Positions 1-11,146 of a stretch of DNA of 64,000 nucleotides are shown here, piece by piece (within the stretch, counting starts at the first letter, position 1; each line of letters begins with the position of its first letter). Made by a program: the position numbers and the translations under genes. The DNA lies in assembly GCA_025201765.1 (NCBI GenBank), contig MU623451.1, positions 1-64,000 on the forward strand, in the 5' to 3' direction. The notes below the pieces were generated by a model. That model ran no database searches, had not been told where the DNA came from, and saw only the letters and a list, made by a program, of their open reading frames with translations. Origin of the DNA: Daldinia sp. FL1419 (Eukaryota > Ascomycota > Sordariomycetes > Xylariales > Hypoxylaceae).

Positions 1-607
1 TATTATTTTTTTTTTTTATTTTAATCTAATTTTTCTCGCTTTTTTTTTATATTTTTTTTTTTTCTTTAGGCTTTTTTTTTTTTAATATCAATGTCCGCTA
101 ACAAAGTACCCCCCCCCCCCCCCCCCCCACTTAAGGCTGAGCTAGTTGAAGCACTGACGTCGAATTTACAGCGGTACGGGTACCTCTATGGTACCTCTAT
201 GGTATAGGGTATAGGTAGGTACTTCCACTCTGATATGTAGGTACTTGCAGCTGCTCCAAATAACAAAACAGCCTTACTTCATGTTCCATAACGCAGCTCC
301 ATCTCGAACCTCACCTGCATACCTACCTCATTTATTCTACGACCTAGGCTCCAAACATCGCAACTCTATTTCATTTTCCATGCGAGAAACTTATACCCAC
401 CTATTCTCAGCGCCTCTTCCTATACGATACATACTTCTCTGACTGGTTCAGCCTCGTATTCTGACGCTGAGCAATATACTCGAACTTCACCTTCGAGAGC
501 TCACTTGTCTAGGTTAGGTAGCTATTCTCGACCATAGCTAAAGCTATATTCATCAACCAATACACCACACGAGTACGAATATAGTCACCTAGCTCCCGAT
601 TGCCGCA
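1..607. other. Intergenic, low-complexity 5' end
   Basis: No gene seen. The first 82 bases are almost pure T tracts, followed by a run of 20 C at 109-128. Around 180-240 there are short direct copies of GGTACCTCTAT and TAGGTA. The segment just before 608 is probably the promoter and leader of the V-ATPase gene. Homopolymers this long are prone to sequencing error. Confidence 0.6.
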
Positions 608-2055
608 ATGGCCCCAACTTCGGCGAAGTATGTTCTCCTATCGCTGCCCCTGAGCACCTTCGACACGGGCGACCAGCAAGAAGCTCTCGACTCGGTCAAG
701 ACCACCATCACATCCGAAAATGGAACAGTTTTACCCTTCCCCGTCCCCAACTTTAAGATAGGGACTCTAGACGCCTTGGTTCAGCAAGCCGACGACCTAG
801 CCAAGCTTAATACGGCTTGCGAAGGAGTGGTTAGCAAAGTCGGCGATGCTTTGCGCTCCTTGTACGAAGGCAACGAGGAGAAAGCCTCTCAGCAAAAGAT
901 GGTCAACGACAGTTCGTAGCTTCTACTTGCAACCTTCGACACGCTGGAATATTAACATAAGACTTCAGAGCCGACGGACCAGTACCTTCGCACCTTTACT
1001 TGGAACAAAGTCCGCTACCGAGCCGACAGGCCTGTAGGCGAACTCGTTGATATCCTACAAAAGGTACTTCTCCTTGGATACAGCTCCCCCTGGTACCAGA
1101 TGGGGGATTATGCTAACATAAAACGCCTGCGCTGATAGGAACTGGCCACAATCGACAACGATGTCAAGGGCAAGTTTAATCAATATAACCAAGTAAAGAC
1201 GAACTTAGCTGCTCTGCAAAGGAAGCAAACGTAATGCGCCCCTCGGCCGTTTAGCTGCCAGAGTAGATGCTAATATCACTCTCGTCGATTTTAGGGGCAA
1301 CCTTGCGACTAAGTCTCTCACACCGATTGTCAACCCGTCTTTACTGGTGCAAGACTCCGAATACCTCGAAACGCACCTCGTCGCCGTCCCCTCCAACCTA
1401 AAAAAGGAGTACCTCAAGAGCTACGAGACCTTATCGCCCATGGTAGTACCGCGATCCTCCGTACAGGTTGCGCAAGACGACGAGTTTATCCTGTTTGCGG
1501 TCACTACGTTTAAGAAGCACAGTGCCGAGTTCCAGCAGAAGTGTCGAGAGCAGAAGTGGACACCCCGTCAATACAAGCACGTCGAAGGTGGCAAGGAGGA
1601 AGAGCAGAGGGAAATAGACCGTGTCACTAGGGAAGAAAAGAAGGTCTGGGGAGAGGCTCTACGGTTGACGCGCACGGGATGGAGTGAGAGTGTTATGATA
1701 TGGGCGCACATCATGGCCCTCCGCGTCTTCGTAGAATCAGTGCTGCGCTACGGCTTACCGCTAGAATTCGTGTCAGCGCTCGTATTGGTAAGCGCGATAC
1801 TCGACTTCTCTCGGGCGGTTTTAACCCATACTAATCTTGTCGCAACAGACAAACGCGAAGCTGGTAAAGAAGGTAAAAACGGCGCTGGACTCGTCGTACT
1901 CATACCTAGGAGGAAACGCATTCGGACGAGACAAGCGAGGGAGGATTACAAAAGACGACGCAGCGTTAACGTCAGAGATGGCAGCAGCCGGGTTAGGACA
2001 CGCAGGAGAAGGCAACGAGTACACAGCATACGTATACTACGAGTTCGAAGTATAG
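608..2055 (+). CDS. VMA5: V-type proton ATPase subunit C
   Basis: Subunit C of the cytosolic V1 sector. In this family it links the peripheral stalks to V1 and takes part in reversible V1-Vo disassembly on vacuolar and endosomal membranes. Five exons give 396 residues, the usual family length: 608-911, 969-1063, 1139-1230, 1295-1787 and 1849-2055. Introns are 57-75 bp; the first has a weak GTTCGT donor but is required for the frame. Recognisable family segments are YVLLSLPLS at the start, QYLRTFTWNKVRYRADRP after intron 1, TGWSESVMIWAHIMALRVFV near residue 300, and a C-terminal YTAYVYYEFEV. The ATG at 608 is the first in frame and starts the conserved N-terminus. The gene is convergent with APS kinase, about 295 bp away. 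I am sure of the identity; intron 1 is the least certain border. Confidence 0.95.
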
Positions 2056-2350
2056 ACAGCAAACATGGCATGCGAGCAGTTCATTTATATCAGCTCGGCG
2101 TTTTTCTTTCTTTTTTTCTTTTCGCGGGCAGACCAACGTCATGGCTAGCATCACTCCTAATAAGGGGCTTCGGTTGTCATAGCGCACAGCGCACGCAACA
2201 ATGGGACTTTTTCTGTGTATACTACGGAATTCTACGTGTCTTGTCCGAGTATTGCCTCTACGTAGGGAATTGGTTCAGACTTGAACTTGGTGATATATCG
2301 TAAACATCCATTTATTCTATTTTATATTTCCTACTAACCAATTCATCCTC

Positions 2351-3324
2351 TTACGAAGCGAGAGCGGCAGTCCCGGCGTTCCCCGCGGCATCAGCAGCCG
2401 TAGCAGTAGCCGTCTTAGTGGGAATCAAATCCTTCTCCTCGAGCCACTTTACGATCTGCGCGACGCACTCCTCGACGGAGTTCTCGTGGGTACGGATTGT
2501 GATGTCGGGGTTCTCGGGGGCTTCGTACGGACTGGTTATTCCCGTGAACTCCTTGATTTCGCCCGCGCGCGCCTTCTTATACAAGCCCTTCGGGTCGCGC
2601 TGCTCCGCGACTTCGATGGGCACGTCGACGTACACCTCCACGAACGGGATGGGCTGTTCGCCGTCTGCGGTGACGGCGTGCAGGTCCCGAGCCAGTTGGC
2701 GGTCGGCGCGGAACGGGGAGATGAAGGATGTGATGGCGACTTGGGTGCTGTCGGCGAAGAGCTTGGCTACCTCGCCGATGCGCCGGATGTTTTCCTGGCG
2801 GTCGGCGTCGCTGAAGCCCAGGTTCTTGTTTAGCCCGAAGCGGATGTTGTCGCCGTCGAGACGGTACGCTGCGATGTCGAGGTGCAGGAGGTGTTGCTCT
2901 AGCGCGGTGGCGACGGTCGATTTGCCCGAGGCGCTGAGCCCCGTGAACCACAGCGTGAAGCCGCGTTGTCCACGCAGGGCGATGCGCTCGCTGCGGGAGA
3001 GGGAGGGATGCCAGGTTATGTTGCTGGTGTTTTGTTGGTCAGTTATATTCCTTTTCGGACTTATATCCTCCTATTACTAGGAGGATACTATCTGTCTACC
3101 ATTCAATTCCATGTAGTGTAGGTACCCATTGGTTCGATTATAGAATATCCAATGTAGCACATAGGTAGGTGGTAGGTAGGTAGGTAGATAGATAGATATG
3201 GCTCGAGTATAAAACTGAGGGTACAAAAAATGTAGGATGGTGGGGGAGGGGTAGAAGAACTCACAGGAGCTCGCAGGAATTACGCAAATAAGAGAAAAGA
3301 AAAAAAGGGTACTCACGTCGCCAT
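2351..3324 (-). CDS. MET14: Adenylyl-sulfate (APS) kinase
   Basis: Phosphorylates adenosine 5'-phosphosulfate with ATP to give PAPS, the second step of sulfate activation in the cytosol. Two exons: an 8-nt first exon (3324-3317, ATGGCGAC) and 3023-2351, separated by a 293-bp intron (GTGAGT...CCAG). Product is 226 residues beginning [16 protein letters not shown], the expected fungal start. The P-loop GLSASGKS lies at residues 31-38, followed by family blocks [34 protein letters not shown] and [20 protein letters not shown]. The last ~20 residues are an Ala/Thr-rich tail beyond the kinase fold. The window also holds a sulfate permease (53903-56080), but the two are unlinked. The tiny first exon means a plain open-reading-frame call would miss the true start. 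Confidence 0.95.
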
Positions 3325-4241
3325 TTCTACACTCGCTTTAAGCACGACTCCCAGCTATAGCTTCCTTTTATAGTTATCGGAGCTTCTTAGCGGTATATAC
3401 CTATGAAAAGCCTAACCAACAAGATAGACAGACAAATAAAATTTTATAGGTCTGGAGAATAACAATCAAGCTCTCATAGAAAACCGAAAACTACTAAAAA
3501 TTGAGCCCCCCGTCTCAGCTTAACCCCCAGTACAAAGTTCCGAGCTATATGTCGAATTTACCTCGTAGGTTCAAGTTCGACTCGCTGACGTTTTGGCCCT
3601 TAGCCGCAGCGGGTACTAGTTTACCGTTTAGGTTGTCGGTAGTCGGATGACGTGCTTCCATCCGTCTCCGATTCGCGGGACCGAGCTCCAACTGGGCAAT
3701 TCCAATTTATCTGGACTTTTTAACTTGGGTCGTATAATAAATTTGGTAACGACAGGATAATAAAGTTTATCTAGCAACGGAATATTAATATTTAGCAAAT
3801 GCAATTGTATAAAACTCGAGGTACGCGATAAAGGCCGTGCTCGGCCGAAGATTCGTCATCTAGCTGCGTAATGTTTAAAGATCTCTAAGTTAGCCTATTA
3901 ATTATCATCCGCTCGAGTACGAGGCAAACAGCGTTCACATAACGAGGAGTGTTTCCTTCGAGTACAACCCATGCAATTTAGAACTCTGACACAACTGCAA
4001 CATGGGTTCGCATGTGGAAGAATTGATGTATGGGTATTATATAATTCCCGAACAAGCATCCAGACGGCCTGATCCATTCGGCCTCCGACACCCTAGAACC
4101 TCATCCGAGTTACCTAAAGACTTTAACAAATGAACAAAATAACAAGCAATACCAGCTCTCATCTATAACTCCGTGCCAAGCATAAAGTCTTAGTCTTAGT
4201 CTATCCCGCCCTAAAAGTCTATTCGTCGCTATTATCCACTC
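3325..4241. other. Intergenic, no gene seen
   Basis: About 900 bases, A/T-rich, with many stops in all frames. It contains the presumed promoter of APS kinase (next to 3325) and the 3' flank of the thioesterase gene. I see no RNA gene or repeat in it. Confidence 0.6.
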
Positions 4242-5247
4242 TTATGCCGTAGGGTACAGGTTCATCATCATCTGGAAATCGTGTTAGTCGACCCGGTCTT
4301 ATGGAAAAGTGTGGAGTAGGATATACGAACCGCTGCGTGTTTAGGAGAGACAAACAACGCCGTCGCCTCTGCAAGAACCAAAGGAGTCTCGCCTGGCTTC
4401 ACCAGGGTCTCGATGCGACCTTCGACCCAAGCTTTTCGTCCTTCTACCTTTTTCGTCGTAGCCCTGAGTACAACATACGAGTCTGCCGGAGCCGGGGCGC
4501 GGTAGTCGATGTTAAGGTTGGCTGTCAAGCCCACCTTGTGCGGCAGCGCGGCAAAACAGCACCGCGCCAGACCTTCGTCAAGCATAGTCGCGAGGAGTCC
4601 ACCGTGTACTATGCCCGGGTGGCCGCATAGCTCGTGACCCAAGTACGAAATCGAGACTATAGACTTGCCGCCCGCTTCGACGAAGGCTAGCGGTGGTACT
4701 ACGACCTTTCCCGGGCCCATAAGTGTGCCGCCTGTCAAGTTGTAGGTTCGATAAGGGGCCGGGATCTTAAGGTGAGGTCTCGACTCGTAGAATCCCTCCT
4801 TAGACCGCAGCTCCTTGGTCAGCGGGTGGTTGTTGATAAACTCCTCGACCTCGCGCTCGTGGTCCGTCTGCGGCTTGAACATGGTCAAGGTCTCCTCGTC
4901 CGTAGGCGGGTTGAGGAGATCTTTGACGATCGGTGCTGCCGGCGCTGCTGCCATTACGGTGCCTAGAGTAGTGAAGAATAAACCGAGAGCCACGACGGTG
5001 GCGGCACGTCGTAGGAAAGAAGGTTTAGGCGGCGAGTTGAGGTCTTATATGTCTAGTGTCAGCTCGGACTATAAATACGGCGTCGAGGACCGGTCAGGGG
5101 AAACCTACCTGCGGCTGGAAGAGTACTGACAAACCGAGTAGGGGAAGACGGGCTCGGACGCAGGATCTGATTTATAGTCGGGCTTACGGTAAATTTCTGG
5201 CAGCGACCCCTAGCCAGGACGCCGACTCGTACTCGCGCGGCCAACAT
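4242..5247 (-). CDS. Mitochondrial hotdog-fold thioesterase
   Basis: PaaI/4HBT-type hotdog thioesterase, expected to hydrolyse acyl-CoA thioesters; the substrate cannot be told from sequence. Three exons (5247-5109, 5043-4331, 4271-4242) give 293 residues. Residues 1-45 are Arg/Ser-rich with almost no acidic residues, as in a mitochondrial presequence. A hydrophobic stretch at about 62-80 (VVALGLFFTTLGTVMAAA) could anchor it in the inner membrane. The hotdog core follows, with GHPGIVHGGLLATMLDE (HGG at 193-195) and later the strand VGLTANLNIDYRAPAP. The frame containing the core has no ATG at its 5' end (it opens with GTG), so the upstream exon is needed. The last exon encodes only MMNLYPTA-type residues after an intron with CTAAC branch point; this border is plausible rather than certain. 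Confidence 0.85.
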
Positions 5248-6670
5248 GGTTTACTTATTATTAGTTATGGGTTATGATAGGGATCAAAACCACCGAGTGG
5301 GGATGTCCCGAGCCAATGCCAGCGGCCTTAACGCTTCCAGGTAACCAATTAAATCAGATCTAGTACGAGTATATTCCTAATCGACATGTTCCCCCCCGTG
5401 CCGGCCTCGGTTCGTTAAGCGGCGCAATTCGAAAAAGAAAAGAAAAAAAGGCGGGTTTGTTGTTGAGAAAGGTCAGATCTACGGGGTAGGCTTTTGCTTG
5501 GCTTGCGCTGGCTGGACTCTTTCCCCGTGCAAATTCCCAACGAATTTCGATCCATTCGCTCCAGTTGTCTCTTAGCCGCTTCGGCCGCTAAACCTATAGG
5601 GACCACTTTTTGCCCGTCAGGGAAAATGCCGAGGTAAGTTGCCATTATCTTGGGTAAGCTCGGGATAAAGATTTCGTCTGATAAGAAGTGAAGAGGAAGG
5701 TACATCTGAATACATTAGGTCTAGTTACCTAGAAGGACATGATGTCTTGAAAAAAAAAAAAAAAAGGATCCTACAAGAGTTAGTGTCGGCATGTGTCGGA
5801 GGATGGGATTCTTCGCTAAATCCCGTACCTACCTGGGTAACCAAACCAAAGCAACGAGGGGCACATCTAAGATCTGCAAGGAACATGAAACCCACCGCTA
5901 TCATAGGTAAGGGAGCATTAGATACAATACGTAGGGACCCTCTTTAAATAGATCTATTAAGAATCTGTTGGATGGAATATGCACTTGACTAAAAGGTAAT
6001 CGCGTTATAAGCGGAATTGTTATAACAGTATATATTTGATGCAATAGAATCTGGTTTAACGTCTTCTGCCTATGGCATCCATCAATTGGAAGATGACGTG
6101 TGTGCTGTAATTTATAAATAAAATACTTGCTTCAGTATTGGCAGTTATTAGCGAATACCGGTTAAGTTTAGTTGCCGTTATATCCGCCTCCGTAATCCAC
6201 AATTCCGGCCGTCTCCGTGTTTAGTGGCCGGACCGCTTCGCCCAATCCAGATGCAAAATTCGATTTAATAATTTCTCCTACTAAGGGTCCCCTTTTTCAC
6301 ATATTCCCATTCCGTTACGCAATACGGCCAGTAACTACGTAAGCACCCTGTCACTCGGTAGCATCAGCCTTTCCCCTCTGACGCAAGAGAGCAGCCAGAC
6401 CTGTTACGTTCGTACCCATGATTATGGGCTGTCTGGTAATCTAGAAATCCATTCACGGTAGATTACCCCAGCTTTGTCACACCACATTCGAGTGATCCCC
6501 ACGATCTGCTGTGGAGTATAAGAATAAGACGTCTAAACTGAGCATTTTCTCTGGGCCTCGTCAACCTCGATCAAATTAGTCGAGATTCGCGATTCACAAT
6601 TCTTTTTCTATAAAACATCATACCATTCTCCATTTATATAACTAAAAGCAATCCTTCATACACGTTCATC
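5248..6670. other. Intergenic, no gene seen
   Basis: About 1.4 kb without a supportable gene. A frame on the minus strand at 5415-5705 has no recognisable domain and ends in a homopolymer-derived Phe run. The part from about 6600 to 6670 is the likely leader of the next gene. There is a 15-base A run near 5750. Confidence 0.55.
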
Positions 6671-7259
6671 ATGGTAAGCGACCCCCCTCATATTAGAGCT
6701 TCGCATTTAAAGCAACCAGTAACTAAATAAGCTTAAACACCAGGCCACCGCTGAAACAGTCGAACTAGGGCCACCCCACGCCCCGAAAGAAGAATCCCTC
6801 AAGGTCTTCAGCGAGATCGAATCCGAGCTCAAGAAGACTCTTCTCCATATGAAGCACACATACCATAGTAAGTATTCCCATCTCCCCTTACACCAGCCCC
6901 CAAACAAAACACCACTCCCCTAACATCCACCAGAGCACGAACCCGAATACTTCGCCCCCGTCCAAGCCCTCAGCGACTCGGCCCTAACATCCTTCTCCTC
7001 CTCGGACCTCGAAGAAGTCCGCGTCGGCATCTCCGCCTACGGGCTACACCTCTTCGGCAAGCAGCGGCTCCCCGCCATGCCCGACTCCGGGCCCGCGTAC
7101 ATCCACTTCCGGGCCTTCGTCGGCGGCGACGGGCACCAGGAGCCGGGCGTTGCTACCTTGCACAGCATCCATACTGAAGACCTCGAGGAGCCGGATGGTG
7201 GGCATCGGTATCGTGCTATTTTCACCAAGGATGATCCGTTGGAGTGGTTTGATACTTGA
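6671..7259 (+). CDS. Conserved-looking small protein, function unknown
   Basis: Not recognised. Three exons, the first being only the ATG: 6671-6673, 6744-6867 and 6934-7259. Both introns have good signals (GTAAGC...CACCAG and GTAAGT...CACCAG), and the joined frame is open for 150 residues. The protein is acidic and soluble, with no signal peptide or membrane segment. It starts MATAETVELGPPHAPKEES, has a helical SEIESELKKTLLHMKHTYH stretch, and ends with a mixed alpha/beta-looking part containing SAYGLHLFGKQR, GPAYIHFRAFVGGDG and YRAIFTKDDPLEWFDT. The clean splicing into a single frame and strong codon structure argue that it is a real gene. It is head to tail with nothing else; the next gene, MAK21, converges on it 218 bp downstream. 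Confidence 0.75.
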
Positions 7260-7477
7260 ATTAGCCGACGGGATGAGATTGCGATTATGGGAGGTTATTT
7301 TAATGGGATGTCTGAATAAACGAAAATCATGAGCAGTGGAATCGACACACATGATATCTGCATTAATTCGAAGCCTAAGTACCAAATCCGGGTATCTTGA
7401 ATTTTGAACGGGCTATGTATAACTATAGTGAAATACCATTGACCATCTGACGTAACCAAAACCGCGTATTTGCTGAT

Positions 7478-10400
7478 TTATAGATCGTCATCGTCCTGAG
7501 CCAGCAGTTCTGCATAATCGTCCGCGGACGCGAAAGTAGGCAAGTTCTTGAGAGCCTTCTTCCTCTTCTTGCGCTCTGACTCTGGTTTCTCTTCATCTTC
7601 TTTGGCTACAGGCGCTGGTTGAAGCTCAGACTCTCCCTCTTCATCATCCTCTTCCTCCGAATCGTCCCAGAACTCGACTCCTTCGTCTTCGTCTCCCGAG
7701 CCTTCTTCGGCCTCATCCATCTCTGCCATCTGCTTCTTAAACTCCTCGTCAGAATCATCGAGGCTCATTAGATCGTCAAAGTCGGGTTCGCTCTCCGAGT
7801 CGCCTTCAACTTCTGGTCGGGACGCCACAAGCGCATCCCAGATTTCATCTTCTTCCTCGTCTTCTTCGCCCTCTCCTTCCTTCTTGTCTGCCTTCGCTTT
7901 CTTGCGTTCAGCTTGTTCGGACTTGCCTATGCGCGAGAAGTATTCGTGGAAGAAGACATCCTCCACAGCAACATCTTCGCTCTTCTTGTTCCAGAATTCT
8001 GCAGAGTTCAAGGTGCTTCCTGCCGCTTTGGCTGAAGGCTTGCTCGAGAGCAGGATGCTTCCTTGACCGCTTGCAGCGACAGGTTGCATGATAGATACAC
8101 CCTTTGTTGTGTCGGTAGCCTTTGCATTGCGGTATACAAACTTGTCTAAGAAAGCGATGAGCGTGTGATTAGCTAATTCAGGCTTCTGAGCGGCCTTTTG
8201 TCCATTGATAAGACATGATGCATATACATCCACAGAAGGATGGAAATGATGAAGGAAAGGTAGTATTTCCCAAAGACAACTGCGATGTGCATTGCTATAC
8301 TCGGGAGCTCGCTTTCTTCCGTCATATACACCTTCGGGCTTCTTCGACAGGGCTTCTGACCCATCAACAACCATATCGGTCGGAGCATCTGATGCTACCC
8401 CTGGTACAGCTTCACTTTCCTCATGCTCCTCAGGCTCATTTATGAGTGTTTTCAAGTCTGGGAATGTCGTACAGAGATCAATTATGAGATAAATGATACC
8501 GCAGATGAAAGAAGGCTGGTGCAAGTTCAAGACTTGTAACATCCTCTTGACAAACGCCTTCACACGGCGGACATCCACGTCAGACTTCAGACTCCTGTAT
8601 AATAAGTTGAGATACAAGGCTTGCTTAGATGAGGTGATAAGGCGCGGGTCCAGGAGCGACTCGTACAGAGTTCGATAGAATCGTTCAGTAGCAAGGTGTC
8701 GGGTGGCCGAGAGTTGTTGGATAAGCATAAGAGCTTGAATGCTGGTGTTGAAGTTCGAAGAATGCGTAATGCGGAAAAGCGTATCTAGATGTGACTCAAG
8801 TCTGGGACAAGTTAGCATCGCTATACAAAACAATAGGTGTTAGGTGATATGACATACGTCGACTGTTCAGCTTGTGAAAATGGCACAGCTCGATTCACTC
8901 CGGTAAGAATTGCTGACACAAGCTTTTCGGCAGCTTCTCGGTCGCCCGTGTTGGCTTGGCTCTTATCCTCAGTCTTCTTCACCTGCTTAGGATTCTTCTT
9001 TTCCTTGCGCTTGGCTCTCTTGGAGTTCTCCGAACTTCTCTCATGTTTAGTAAGTTCCCCGCTCTTCAGTAAAGCAACAAAGAGGCCAAAGTAGATGTTT
9101 AATAGAGAATCAGCGATTTGCGGTTCTTTGGTGCTGAGAATGGTCTGGTTTAACGTGTTGATCGCGTAGTATTTGGCGCGGATCTGCTGACCAGGTCGAA
9201 ATAAGATATCTTGCTCGATGCTGCGGATAACGACTTGCTTCATTCCGGGATGAGTGTTTAGGAGTTGTAAGAGTAAATAAGAAGCTCTCGATGAGATCTT
9301 ACGCTCGCGATCGCCAAGCTTATTCACGAGAAGCCTTAGAAGATTGGATTCCTGTTCAGGCTTATCTCGCAATAACGCAAATGTTAAATCAACAGCCTTA
9401 GTTCGAGCATATTCAACTTCGTCGTCGCACCAGACTTCAAGATTTTGGATCATCTTGAAATAGGCTTCCTTTAGCCAGTCCTCGAATGCCCACGAAATCA
9501 AGTGTTCCTTGGTGATTTTTCCCGGTAGCTTTTGACCAGCTGACCACGTCTTCACGTCATGCTTTTGGAGAGTCCCAACGAGACCTGACTGCGAAGAAAA
9601 AAGGCGTAGTCGCCTATCAGGGGGCAGAATCATACCGGGTCCAAACAAATCCACCAGGGCGGCGAGGGCGGAGAGGGCCTGCCCACGACTCCTTTTCGCC
9701 GAAAGCCCTATCAGATTCTCGAGCGCTTTGACATTGTGTATGGGGGATTCCTGGATGGCTAAAGTCAAGGCGGAGACCTTATCCGACATAGTACCCGAAG
9801 ACATAATGGTAGACATGAACTTATGGGACGACGACTTGGACAATGTCTTGTTGTATGTGGTACTATCCTCGTCCAAGATAGATTTGGCGTAAGTTTTCAA
9901 TTCGGCTATTGCTGATGCGTAGGCGGCCACTTCGTCAGAGGACGGAGTCGGTAGAGGTTTTAAACTAACAGCATGCCAGTCAGGACGAAGTTCAAAAATC
10001 TTTGATGCAAGTCAGTTCAGCCCATACGACGGCTCTTACACTTATAGAGATGCTTACTGACCGTCTTTCTTTTTGGATCTTGAGGAGGTCTTTCTTCGGT
10101 TTCGGCCTCGCCCTCACTAGATTCACCGCCCTCTTTACCTTCTTCTTCGACTTCGTCAGCTTCTTCTTCATCGGATTCCGGTTTCACGTCGTCGAAACCA
10201 AGACCGGCAGCGAATTTAGCCAACTCGGCTCTCAGATCTTTGTCTGCGCTTTTCTTGCTTTTCACATTCCCTGACTCCTCATCCTCAGAGTTGACACCTT
10301 CTATTAACTTCAAATCCTCTTCATCGCCTCCGAGGGCCCTGATTTCATCGAGAAGAGCATTGGAGCTGGCTTCCTTAGGAGGACCGGCCGGTTTCTGGGG

Positions 10401-10604
10401 CTTCTTTGGATTCCGATGATTATTGTTGTCGCTAGGCTTTGGGATATTCTTCCTTTTATTAGGAGGCGACTGGACAGAATCTCCAATTTGATCGTGTTTC
10501 CTCTTCCCTTGGTCCTTCTTTCCTGGGGCTTTCTTGGACTCGGCGAGTTGACTGTCGATTTTGGCCGTTAATTTCGACAGCGCTGCCTCGTCGAAAGTTG
10601 CCAT
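7478..10604 (-). CDS. MAK21: Ribosome biogenesis protein Mak21/Noc1 (CBF/Mak21 family)
   Basis: Nucleolar factor that in yeast pairs with Noc2 to assemble and move pre-60S particles. Three exons (10604-10062, 9999-8858, 8801-7478) give 1,002 residues, close to yeast Mak21. The N-terminal 180 residues are Lys/Asp/Glu-rich and low-complexity. The first splice joins RKT to IFELRPDWHAV. An ARM/HEAT-like region follows, then the CBF domain across the second junction (SQAEQST|LESHLDTLFRITHS), with FNTSIQALMLIQQLS, ERFYRTLYESLLDPRL and QPSFICGIIYLIIDLC. The C-terminus is a long acidic tail (EEDEEEDE, DDSEEEDDEE) with a basic KKRKKALKNLPTFASADDYAELL end. The start ATG at 10604 is chosen because the upstream in-frame codon is GTG. 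The first donor, GTCAGT, is unusual but is the only one that keeps the frame. Confidence 0.95.
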
Positions 10605-11146
10605 TTTGATATAAAATGCAGAGGCCTCAGTTGACACAGAATGAATTAATAGGGTTATGTCCGGATGGTATATACTTGTGTTGTCGAAATTGTCTATGTC
10701 CGGTACAAATCAACCCTTGGGACGATCGCAAGGCGCTATTCAATTGCGACAAGTAAAAGAAAATTCAAAAGCTGGACGGAAAAAAAAAGTCAGGAGGGGC
10801 GAGGCAAGTAACTCCACTCTACGAATTATCCAATAGATAAGTCCCGATACTAAGCTACCATGCAAGGCTGAAGACCCCTGGAGCTCTGAGACCCACTCGT
10901 AGATCTGATCTAACCCAGTTCATAGAAGTACCTAAGTATCTTTTTGAAGTGAAATCGCATGTTTGAGTTCACAAACGACCAAGATCCAACTATATTAGTT
11001 TAGTTCAAAATGACTTCCTAAAGAATATTTGTATACTACCTATTTATTACTATCCTAAGAGTGGTATTCGACCAATTGAAACATAACGGACAATATCTAT
11101 TACCTTATAACCCAAGCGTGTTCTGTGTACAATAATCAACCATGCT
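10605..11146. other. Divergent intergenic region, MAK21 / mitochondrial ProRS
   Basis: About 540 bases between two genes pointing away from each other, so it should hold both promoters. No motif beyond A-rich tracts (a 9-A run near 10780) stands out. Confidence 0.5.

Noticed and set aside
1..128. Telomere or centromere end
   Set aside because: Only T and C homopolymers; no TTAGGG repeats.
5415..5705. 96-codon minus-strand frame as a gene
   Set aside because: No recognisable domain; the C-terminal part comes from a low-complexity T/A tract, and there are no flanking splice or homology signals.
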